In this document: one piece after another, positions 43,148 through 49,982 of the stretch
How positions within the stretch are numbered: position 1 is the first letter of the stretch
Layout of the letters: each line of letters opens with the position of its first letter
Assembly: GCA_023139255.1 (NCBI GenBank)
Contig: JAGLNY010000011.1
Location: forward strand, 1-49,982
Source of the DNA: Spirochaetales bacterium
GTDB lineage: Bacteria; Spirochaetota; Spirochaetia; JABMQR01
DNA: 49,982 nt
Direction of reading: 5' to 3'
Program-made: the position numbers and the translations under genes
Notes under the pieces: generated by a model
Told to the model about the DNA's origin: nothing
Databases searched by the model: none
Seen by the model: the letters and a program-made list of their open reading frames with translations, nothing else

Positions 43148-44203
43148 TTAATCTATCCCGGTATCAATATAAGGAAAAAGCTGATTATCACTATTTCTTA
43201 ACATATACTTATTCCCGATTATTTCAGCAATTCCATCACCTGAAAGACTTACTTTCCCGCCGCCGCCAGGTATATCGACCGCATATTCAGGGAGTGCTAA
43301 ACGGGAAAGTCTGGATCTTAATTCAGCAAAAATACTCAATCCCTTACGGAGTGTTATACGAAAATGTGATGTCCCTTCAGCCATATCCGGATGAAACAGA
43401 TAATAGGGAATTATCCCCCCCCTCACCAGTCCATTCATTAATTTTTCCAGAACCACAGCATCATCATTCACCCCTTTCAGCAGTACAGTCTGGTTCAGCA
43501 GAGGAATTCCGGCATCCAGGATACGCCGTACAACCTTAATACTTACTGGAGAAAGTTCCACTGGATGATTATATTGTGTGATGACATACATCCCCCGGTT
43601 TCGATAACCAGCCAGCATCTGAACCAGGGACTCAGTTACCATATGCGGCATAACTACAGGAATCCGGGTGCATATCCTGAAAACTATATCCGGACGGCAA
43701 TCCCTAAAAATACCCAGGATCAGGTTAAGTGTGTCATGTGGAAGTGTAAGCGGATCTCCACCGCTGATTAGCAGCTCTTTTATTTCCGCATGATCCCTGA
43801 GATATTCTGCAGCTTTAGTTATCTGTTTTTCATTCGGGATTTGCGGTTCACCGGTATAGTTTCTCCTGAAACAATGGCGGCAATACATTGCACATGTCCC
43901 GGTGGAGAGAAATAAAGCCCTGGATGGATAGCGATGAACGAGAAACTCTACGGGGGTGAAATCATCTTCTCCAAGCGGGTCGGCAAGCTCCTGCAGAATT
44001 GTCTCAAATTCTTTTTCATTGGGAATTGCCTGCGCCCGAATGGGATCACCAGGATCTGATGGATCTATAAGCCCCGCATAATATTCAGGAAGACGGAACG
44101 GCAGTTTGTTTTTTTCTGCACGGAACCATGCAGTCTCACCACTGCTTAGTGTTATGTTTAATTGTGTTTCCAGCTCATTTATGTTTTTTCTCGTTTCATA
44201 CAT
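43148..44203 (-). CDS. epmB: Lysine 2,3-aminomutase, EpmB type
   Basis: Radical SAM/PLP enzyme that makes beta-lysine for EF-P modification. I take the start at 44203 (about 351 aa); upstream in-frame codons give an unlike extension. The radical SAM site is CAMYCRHCFRR, with substrate residues in PHDTLNLIL and HPVELSP, and the PLP Lys in PGGGGKVSLS. The length fits EpmB, shorter than the clostridial catabolic KamA (about 415 aa). The location near epmA and efp agrees. Confidence 0.88.
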   Translation of the reverse strand: MYETRKNINELETQLNITLSSGETAWFRAEKNKLPFRLPEYYAGLIDPSDPGDPIRAQAIPNEKEFETILQELADPLGEDDFTPVEFLVHRYPSRALFLSTGTCAMYCRHCFRRNYTGEPQIPNEKQITKAAEYLRDHAEIKELLISGGDPLTLPHDTLNLILGIFRDCRPDIVFRICTRIPVVMPHMVTESLVQMLAGYRNRGMYVITQYNHPVELSPVSIKVVRRILDAGIPLLNQTVLLKGVNDDAVVLEKLMNGLVRGGIIPYYLFHPDMAEGTSHFRITLRKGLSIFAELRSRLSRLALPEYAVDIPGGGGKVSLSGDGIAEIIGNKYMLRNSDNQLFPYIDTGID

Positions 44204-44370
44204 TAACCCTATCACTATCACGAAATCCATAATTCGTCCAGACAATAGGCAGTACCTTGAAAATGATATATGTACAAAAAAATGACTTCTACAAAAAGTT
44301 CCATTTGACTTGCAGGCAGAGAGACCGTAAAGTGTATATAACAAACTCATAGAAAAAGCAGGAGAGATAT

Positions 44371-45684
44371 ATGAAAGGGAAAAATGATACTAACCCAGGA
44401 TTGAAAGGTTTTTACGGCATAACATTTTTTATTGGTCTGGGATTTTTCACAATGGGACTGATGGATCCGCTGTACGATACCTATGTACCCATCTTCCTCA
44501 ATAGGTTTATTGAATCAAAGGGTCTTATCGGTATAATCATGACACTTGATAACATATTTGCAATTTTACTGATCCCGGTTGTATCGGCACTATCTGACAG
44601 AACCAGAACCTCAATTGGCCGCAGGATGCCTTACATCATAAGCACCCTCCCTTTAACTGCAATTATCTTCGGATTCATCCCATTCACTGCACTGAACACC
44701 CTTGCAGCACTGATTGTCTCCCTTTTCTTCCTGAATATATTCAAACAGGCTGCCAGGGGTCCTGTTGTGGCTCTTATGCCGGATATGGTCCCGGGCGAAC
44801 TCAGGTCTGAGGCAAATGGAGTAATAAATACCATGGGCGGGATTGCAGCTATTGTCGGGACTCTCGGCCTTGCCCAATTGATGAATGTGGCTATAAATCT
44901 CCCTGGACGCGGTCCGGTTAAAGAAATACTGGCATTCCCGGTTGCCAGTCTTCTTGTGCTCATCTCAACAATTCTCCTTTTTATTTTCGTAAAGGAAAAA
45001 CGCGGGAAACCTGCAAAGAATGGGGAACAGGAGAAAAAAACATCGCTCTCCCAGTCGCTGAAGATGATCACTGGTTCAGGGGATAAAAGCACACTGTTGA
45101 TTTTACTATCACTGCTTTTCTGGTTTATCGGTTATCAGGGTGTTCTCCCTTTTATTGGATTATATTCGACAGATATCCTGGCCACTTCATCGGGTACTGC
45201 AGCGTTTGCGGCAGGAATGGTTGGTATCGCATACGCAATTTTTGCAATCCCTTCCGGTATCATAGCTCACAGACGCGGCAGGAAAACCACCATCAGGACA
45301 GCGCTGCTTTTCCTGACTGGAGTTTTACTGCTTGTCTTTCTCCATGATCCGGTCACTAAAGCGATGGGGCTGAGCATCTTAATGCGTCAAATCACATTTT
45401 GGGCTCTTATGTTCTTTTTCGGGATGTTCTGGGTCACTGTTATCACAAACTCTTTTCCCATGCTCTGGCAAATGGCAACCTACAGTGATATAGGAATTTA
45501 TACCGGTCTTTACTACTTCTTTTCCCAGCTCGCCTCAATAATCGCCCCGCCTATTACCGGCGGGTTTATAGATTTATTCGGGTTCAGGTCGATTTTCCTG
45601 TTTGCGGCAATTTGTATAATCATTGCCTTTTTTATTATGGGCGGAGTTAAGCGCGGCGAGGCGCATGAACTGCAAGCGGAATAA
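44371..45684 (+). CDS. MFS transporter, sugar/cation-symporter type
   Basis: 437 aa with 11-12 TM segments. Between TM2 and TM3 stands SDRTRTSIGRRMPYI, the pattern of GPH/SLC45-like sugar symporters; VVALMPDMVPGELRSEANGV follows in the usual place. Substrate unknown. It is followed by a convergent UroD-like gene, 47 nt away. A TTGACT at 44305 and TATATA at 44335 lie upstream but with long spacing. Confidence 0.85.
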   Translation: MKGKNDTNPGLKGFYGITFFIGLGFFTMGLMDPLYDTYVPIFLNRFIESKGLIGIIMTLDNIFAILLIPVVSALSDRTRTSIGRRMPYIISTLPLTAIIFGFIPFTALNTLAALIVSLFFLNIFKQAARGPVVALMPDMVPGELRSEANGVINTMGGIAAIVGTLGLAQLMNVAINLPGRGPVKEILAFPVASLLVLISTILLFIFVKEKRGKPAKNGEQEKKTSLSQSLKMITGSGDKSTLLILLSLLFWFIGYQGVLPFIGLYSTDILATSSGTAAFAAGMVGIAYAIFAIPSGIIAHRRGRKTTIRTALLFLTGVLLLVFLHDPVTKAMGLSILMRQITFWALMFFFGMFWVTVITNSFPMLWQMATYSDIGIYTGLYYFFSQLASIIAPPITGGFIDLFGFRSIFLFAAICIIIAFFIMGGVKRGEAHELQAE

Positions 45685-45731
45685 AAAACACTCGTTTTGG
45701 CGGTGGGATTCTCAATTCATCCGCAGCTACA

Positions 45732-46982
45732 TCAACAGCTGCCAGGCTTCTCCATTCCCCTGATTACCTCTTCCCTGGCAATCTTCAGCCACTGGATAAA
45801 TCTTTCAGGGTGTTTCTGACAGGTATGAGTGTCCTTCAGGATAATTTCAAGAATACACCCCTGTTTCAGTGCAGTCTCAATTCCGTGCCTAAGGTATTCC
45901 CGAACCATTTCCGATTGAAAATCCCCAACAAGTTGAGCTGGTTGAGGTTTCCATGAAAAAATATAATCCCCTTTCAACCTCTCTGCACACTGTTCTACAT
46001 CAGCCCAGGGAGATATCGAAATCCGTCGGATATTGGGAATCTGACACACATCATCAAGCTTCCGGGTCAAGTCTTCACAACAGCCGTATCCTGTAAGACC
46101 AAAGGGTTCCAGAAGCTCCTTCTCATATGTCAAAGCAAATTCTGCATGCTGCACCGGCCCTACCTGTGCCAGTTCCTGAGATTCCGCACTGGCCCACATA
46201 TCCTCCGGACGAACCGTTCCCGTGAATCCCGGAGCAGGCAGCTCATTTTTAAGATAGCCATTACCCCCGGAGTTGTGATACGTACCATCCCTGTTCAACT
46301 CCAGCAAATCCTGCTCCCGGTACTGTCGGAGAATCTCTTTATGCCCCTCAGTCAGCCTTGCCATTGCTTCATGGAGCATCCCGGGATTCAGGTACATATC
46401 CATCATCATCTCTTCCAATCCACGCCACAGTGTATACTGCTGCATTAAATGATAGCTGATACGCCCTGCCCCTTTTACTTGTACAGGCAGGATTCCATCA
46501 AAAAGATCCTCCATTTCTGCCCTGTTTCTTTCCGTTTCCTCTTCATTATAAGTAATGCGGGGGGTCTTGATCCGCTTCAAATCACTGAATTCTTTAATTA
46601 CCGGATCAAAGTGCCAGGCACCACGGGATTCTGAACTGGAAATCTTTCGCTCCTGTATACCCCACCCGGTTGAGGCAAACTGCTTGGGAACCCTCCAAAA
46701 TGCTTCACCAGGCTGATCGTCCGGTATCACCTCATGATAATAGAGTGTCCGGCGGAGTGCTGTCTCAATGTTACCGGCCTTCGGCCCCTCACACTTCAGC
46801 GAACTTTGCGGAATAAGTTCCTCCCAGGAGCCTTCAGGAAAGATGAGAATCAACGGCATACCAGGTCCTAGGGCATTATGACGCCGCCACTGTTCCCGTC
46901 GTTTTTCCTGCAGGGGGTTATCCGCAGCCTCTTTTACACGCTTTGCTAAATCCCGGAGGATTTTTTTATCTTTTACTATCAT
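45732..46982 (-). CDS. UroD-like (uroporphyrinogen decarboxylase superfamily) protein
   Basis: About 416 aa. Start at 46982, where GGAG lies at correct spacing; 46994 is the upstream option. The C-terminal part (ISISPWADVEQCAERLKGDY, then SWKPQP and DTHTCQKHPERF) is characteristic of a large group of UroD-like proteins found in anaerobes next to AraC regulators and transporters. They are not heme enzymes; a methyltransferase or lyase role is suspected for some. The divergent AraC gene and nearby MFS transporter suggest one catabolic locus. Confidence 0.72.
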   Translation of the reverse strand: MIVKDKKILRDLAKRVKEAADNPLQEKRREQWRRHNALGPGMPLILIFPEGSWEELIPQSSLKCEGPKAGNIETALRRTLYYHEVIPDDQPGEAFWRVPKQFASTGWGIQERKISSSESRGAWHFDPVIKEFSDLKRIKTPRITYNEEETERNRAEMEDLFDGILPVQVKGAGRISYHLMQQYTLWRGLEEMMMDMYLNPGMLHEAMARLTEGHKEILRQYREQDLLELNRDGTYHNSGGNGYLKNELPAPGFTGTVRPEDMWASAESQELAQVGPVQHAEFALTYEKELLEPFGLTGYGCCEDLTRKLDDVCQIPNIRRISISPWADVEQCAERLKGDYIFSWKPQPAQLVGDFQSEMVREYLRHGIETALKQGCILEIILKDTHTCQKHPERFIQWLKIAREEVIRGMEKPGSC

Positions 46983-47096
46983 TACAGTCTCCATCTAATC
47001 TATATCTTGCATTCAAAGATACTGCATGTTATGTTGAAACACTTCCAATATTATGTACCGGAAGATTTTATACATTATTTGACAAGAACCAAGCAC

Positions 47097-47978
47097 ATGA
47101 AAAGAAAACCTGATTCTATCCATCCTGATCTCAACCGGCTTCAGATGCCGATAATAAAAGAACTCGGATTGGTTCATTCCCTGACAGCAAGGAATCTGCC
47201 ATGGCATGTGAATCGGGGGTTTGAACTCACGTACGCTTACAGTGGAGAATTTATCTGGGAAATTGAACAGGACTCCTGCAGAGAAAGGCTCCAGCTTACG
47301 GGGGGAGTTCTGGGGCTTACTCCGCCTGACCTTCCCCACCGAGGATATGACAGTCTGATAGCTCCCGGTGAACTTCTTTATATTGTTTTTGATCCGGAAA
47401 CCAAGGGAGCAGAAATTGGATTGGGGATGAATCCTGAAGAACTCAAATTGTTCAGCGGCCTCTGGAATGGGATTAATCTGGGAACAACCCCGGTGGATTC
47501 TAAAACTGAAACCTGCTGCCGATTGCTGGCATCAATCATGAAGGAACAGGCGGGTCCGGGTGATAAATCCTTAAAACAATGCGAACTGCGAAATAGTATT
47601 CTTCAAGTGCTGCTCACAGCCCTCTCCTGCTTTATCAATCCCGGAGAACAGAAGAGGAGTTCCCCCATAGCCAAAGCCTGCCAGTTTATGGAGATGCATA
47701 GTGCCGATAATCTGACAGTACACGATATGGCTTTCGCTGCAGGATTAGGAAAAACACGCTTTTTCGAATTATTTATTAAAGAGAAAGGACAGACACCCGG
47801 GAATTATTTCAATCGGCTCAGGTGTCGTAAAGCCTGCACACTGCTCCGGAAAGCAGACCTCCCTATTACTGAGATTGCTTTTAATTGCGGTTATTCCAGC
47901 AGTCAATATTTTGCAGCCTGTATACGGAAATATACCGGCTGCTCACCATCCGAATACCGTCGTCGTATCGTATTGTAA
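47097..47978 (+). CDS. AraC-family regulator
   Basis: About 294 aa. The start is uncertain (ATG at 47097 or 47031; TTG at 47007). The N-terminal cupin-type sensing domain has ELTYAYSGEFIWEIEQD and LTPPDLPHRGYD. The C-terminal double HTH (about 195-290 from 47097) has NLTVHDMAFAAGLGKTRFFE and ITEIAFNCGYSSSQYFAACI. It is divergent from the UroD-like gene and probably controls it. Confidence 0.9.
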   Translation: MKRKPDSIHPDLNRLQMPIIKELGLVHSLTARNLPWHVNRGFELTYAYSGEFIWEIEQDSCRERLQLTGGVLGLTPPDLPHRGYDSLIAPGELLYIVFDPETKGAEIGLGMNPEELKLFSGLWNGINLGTTPVDSKTETCCRLLASIMKEQAGPGDKSLKQCELRNSILQVLLTALSCFINPGEQKRSSPIAKACQFMEMHSADNLTVHDMAFAAGLGKTRFFELFIKEKGQTPGNYFNRLRCRKACTLLRKADLPITEIAFNCGYSSSQYFAACIRKYTGCSPSEYRRRIVL

Positions 47979-48021
47979 TTAAGAGGCTTAATAAAGCGTG
48001 AAAAGTATTCGACTATTACAA

Positions 48022-48737
48022 TTATCTCAACCAGCCAGTTAAACGCGCCAGCCCTTTCATATACTGCAGATAATTCGGCCAGGAAACATCAGAAGGAATC
48101 CCATGATCACATGAGGGGATATATCCGCCGCTATCTACAACAGGTTTTATTCTTAACAGTTCCTCTTCCAACTCCCTGCCGCCGGCTGCCATTTTCCTTT
48201 TATCAACACCACCCCTGAATGCCATCTTTTTACCAAACTGCTCCCGCATGGCAACGATATCATTATGAGCCGCTACTTCCATTGGATCGCAGACATTTAT
48301 ACCGGCATCAATCCAGAGCGGAATAAGCTGACCCACAAAACCATCACTATCCATACCATAAATCGGTATATTATATGATCGAATTATCTCTCCCCATTGC
48401 TTCCACGCCGGGAATAGAAACTCTTTTGCCATTTCAGGTGAAATCATTGAGAAAGCCTTGTAAGCCATGTACGTTCATCAAGTTTAGCACCAAGCGCTTT
48501 GGCCTCTGTCGGCAGGCGTGCAGGATCGTTAGCATTATATCTCTCTTTCATAGCCTTCCAGTCATCCCAGGTTTCAACAGGACACCTGACCCATCTTCTC
48601 GTCACGAAGTCTATTGCATCCCGAAGATGTTCTGTCCCGAACTCTTTTCCTATCTCGCAGATGTTCCCTTTCCAGTCCTGGACAATCTGAGTTGTTTCCA
48701 ACACCTCTATAACCTTTTCTTCAAATGTAGGTATCAC
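48022..48737 (-). pseudogene. Second UroD-like gene, truncated and internally deleted
   Basis: Two pieces of one protein in different frames. The 5' piece (48737 to about 48476) reads PTFEEKVIEVLETTQIVQDW and later VETWDDWKAMKERYNANDP; the 3' piece (about 48468 to 48022) reads MISPEMAKEFLFPAWKQWGE, GMDSDGFVGQLIPLWIDAGI and ends SWPNYLQYMKGLARLTG. In related proteins about 130 residues lie between these parts, so an internal deletion with frameshift occurred near 48470. The true N-terminus is also missing. It belongs to a different UroD subgroup from the protein at 45.7 kb. Confidence 0.82.
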
Positions 48738-48973
48738 TCAATCTTTCATACCGTCAGCTGTCGAGAATTTTTTTACGTGAAACGGGAATGTCCATAAAAA
48801 GTTATCAGGCAAAAGAAAGAATCAGGGAAGCAAAAAGATTACTGCAGGACACCGGTTTCTCAATCACTGATATAGCATATGAACTTCATTATGCATCTTC
48901 ACAGAAATTTGCAGCTCAGTTCAGAAAAGTTACCGGGATGACTGCAACAGAATTCAGGAATAGCAACAACTGA
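48731..48973 (+). pseudogene. AraC-family regulator, C-terminal HTH remnant
   Basis: The open frame from 48731 reads LNLSYRQLSRIFLRETGMSI, then KERIREAKRLLQDTGFSITD and IAYELHYASSQKFAAQFRKV, the two HTH motifs of an AraC regulator. The sensing domain and start are missing. The fragment begins exactly where the opposite-strand UroD-like gene loses its 5' end. Confidence 0.82.
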
Positions 48974-48988
48974 TATTGGACATCAGTC

Positions 48989-49465
48989 TTAATTAATCAA
49001 TTCCTGTAAAAATGTAATATAGAGTTCCAGCTCCTGCGAAACAAAAGGAATAACTTCTTTGTATTTCTTTTCCAGGAAATCAATCCGGTCTTTGTCATAA
49101 TCCATCTCAAAATAGTATCTTTTAAAATGCCGGAAACGCATAATTTCCTTCAGCAAATTGTATGATTTGTCTGTCAGCAATGCTTTTCGCACACCGGGAA
49201 TCTCGACCACCATTCTCTCTAACAAATTTGCATGCCATCTCTTCTTTTCCAGGTTATTTTCAAAGGCTTGAGAAATCCTTAAGAAAGTTGTTTCAAGGCA
49301 AGTATAATAATCTGTTATTATCTCAGCAAGAACAATGAGATCAAAATTATCAGGAAAACTACTTCGCTTTTCGGAAAAGTTCATATATTTCTGATTCATT
49401 TTAGTTAATTGAAAAATGGTCTTTTTGATCTCTCCAACCAACATGCTCAAATCACTGTTTTTCAT
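48989..49465 (-). CDS. HepT-like protein (HEPN toxin type)
   Basis: 158 aa, all-helical. The segment LKEIMRFRHFKRYYFEMDYD matches the HepT-like family signature (RFRHF.R..Y.FELDW) and contains the R/H cluster of the HEPN active site. It is encoded downstream of and overlapping (14 nt) a nucleotidyltransferase gene, the standard MNT/HepT toxin-antitoxin order. HepT-type proteins are RNases neutralised by AMPylation or binding of the MNT partner. Confidence 0.78.
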   Translation of the reverse strand: MKNSDLSMLVGEIKKTIFQLTKMNQKYMNFSEKRSSFPDNFDLIVLAEIITDYYTCLETTFLRISQAFENNLEKKRWHANLLERMVVEIPGVRKALLTDKSYNLLKEIMRFRHFKRYYFEMDYDKDRIDFLEKKYKEVIPFVSQELELYITFLQELIN

Positions 49466-49829
49466 ATATCAACTTCCCTTTTTCGATAATCGATTTACGG
49501 TTCAGCTCACCAACTTTTTCCATTTCAACAAGATCCAGAGGAAAAGACGTTTTATTCAGGGCAATCCCATAGAGTTTAAAGAAATCCTCTGCCGAATTGA
49601 GTCCTTCCACAGCGATATCGATATCAGAATTTTCATCAAAATGCTCTGGTGAAAGAAGAGAACCCCACTGATATATTTTTGTAACCGGAAAACTTTTTTG
49701 TATAGCTAAAATAATATCTTCAGCCTCTTTTTTGGCCTTTGTATATAACTCATGTGAGTATTGCTTTTTTCTTTCTGATTTTGTTTTGAGAAATTTTCTG
49801 GCAGCTTCATAATCAAAATTATCACTCAT
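49452..49829 (-). CDS. MNT-type minimal nucleotidyltransferase
   Basis: 125 aa. After a basic helical N-terminus (about 1-45) the nucleotidyltransferase core follows: IYQWGSLLSPEH, then NSDIDIAVEG with the DxD metal site, and FPLDLVEME with the third acidic residue. Partner of the HepT-like gene. It is the likely antitoxin, perhaps acting by adding AMP to the toxin. Confidence 0.8.
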   Translation of the reverse strand: MSDNFDYEAARKFLKTKSERKKQYSHELYTKAKKEAEDIILAIQKSFPVTKIYQWGSLLSPEHFDENSDIDIAVEGLNSAEDFFKLYGIALNKTSFPLDLVEMEKVGELNRKSIIEKGKLIYEKQ

Positions 49830-49982
49830 ACTATTCTTTCCTGTACCTGAGGTAATTTTAAAAACCTCACCTCTTTGAATATATTATAAAACAACTATAG
49901 TACATCTATAGGTGAAACTCAAGCAACATTATCAGAATTGACAGGGCAAATTGGCCACGAAATCTACAATAATAATGATGAT
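49830..49982. other. Window end
   Basis: No gene is visible in the last 153 bp. Confidence 0.4.

Noticed and set aside
1..49982. CRISPR arrays and rRNA genes
   Set aside because: No regularly spaced direct repeats and no rRNA-like stretches were seen on reading the window.

Overview
The window looks like a chromosome segment of a free-living spirochaete (Spirochaetia) or a close relative. GC is moderate to low. Support comes from the mix of genes: a patatin-type outer-membrane protein, a pseudo-helicase with a DbpA-type RNA-binding domain, TraR/DksA, Smr and IF-1 close together, an M16C presequence-type protease, class I two-subunit fumarase, and an EF-P beta-lysylation set. The assignment comes from protein character only, not from a search.

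Region by region. (1) 1-7.5 kb: a lipoprotein, thioredoxin, SSB, an archaeal-type UMP kinase, a PflX-like radical SAM protein, an IS5-family transposase stump, a patatin/beta-barrel protein and YbjQ. Two related palindromic mobile repeats flank the UMP kinase/PflX block. (2) 7.6-16.5 kb: tRNA-Leu(CAA), then one long operon of two CheW-type proteins, an MCP, CheB, CheR-TPR, CheA with a C-terminal receiver, and a REC-GGDEF output protein. This is the full parts list of a Wsp-type chemosensory system that makes c-di-GMP. The CheA-receiver fusion is broken by one in-frame TAA. (3) 16.5-23.2 kb: MltG, a coiled-coil protein, the degenerate DEAD-box protein, an MBL-fold hydrolase, a TraR/DksA protein, infA, smr and tRNA-Arg(CCU). 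(4) 23.1-26.1 kb: a decayed integrated element. It starts in the 3' half of tRNA-Arg, holds a broken tyrosine integrase and small accessory genes including a toxin-like pair, and ends at a partial copy of the tRNA; a damaged mazF follows. (5) 26.1-39.4 kb: housekeeping genes (CPBP protease, Tex, ThiF/MoeB-like, FKBP lipoprotein, a 7TM diguanylate cyclase, an alpha/alpha-toroid protein, fumarase, M16C peptidase, PfkB kinase). (6) 39.5-44.2 kb: EpmA, EF-P, an RsmC-like methyltransferase, an Rrf2 regulator and EpmB. (7) 44.4-49.8 kb: an MFS transporter, a UroD-like protein and an AraC regulator, then a second divergent UroD/AraC pair reduced to a deletion scar, then a HepT/MNT-type toxin-antitoxin pair.

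How the genes work together. The Wsp-like operon should turn an MCP signal into phosphorylation of the REC-GGDEF protein and so into c-di-GMP; a second, membrane-bound cyclase lies at 30.9 kb. EpmB (lysine 2,3-aminomutase), EpmA (ligase) and EF-P (substrate) form one modification pathway encoded within 5 kb. The clearest signs of genome decay are two in-frame TAA codons where tyrosine is expected, several truncated mobile-element genes, and paired truncation of divergent genes. No CRISPR array or rRNA was seen.
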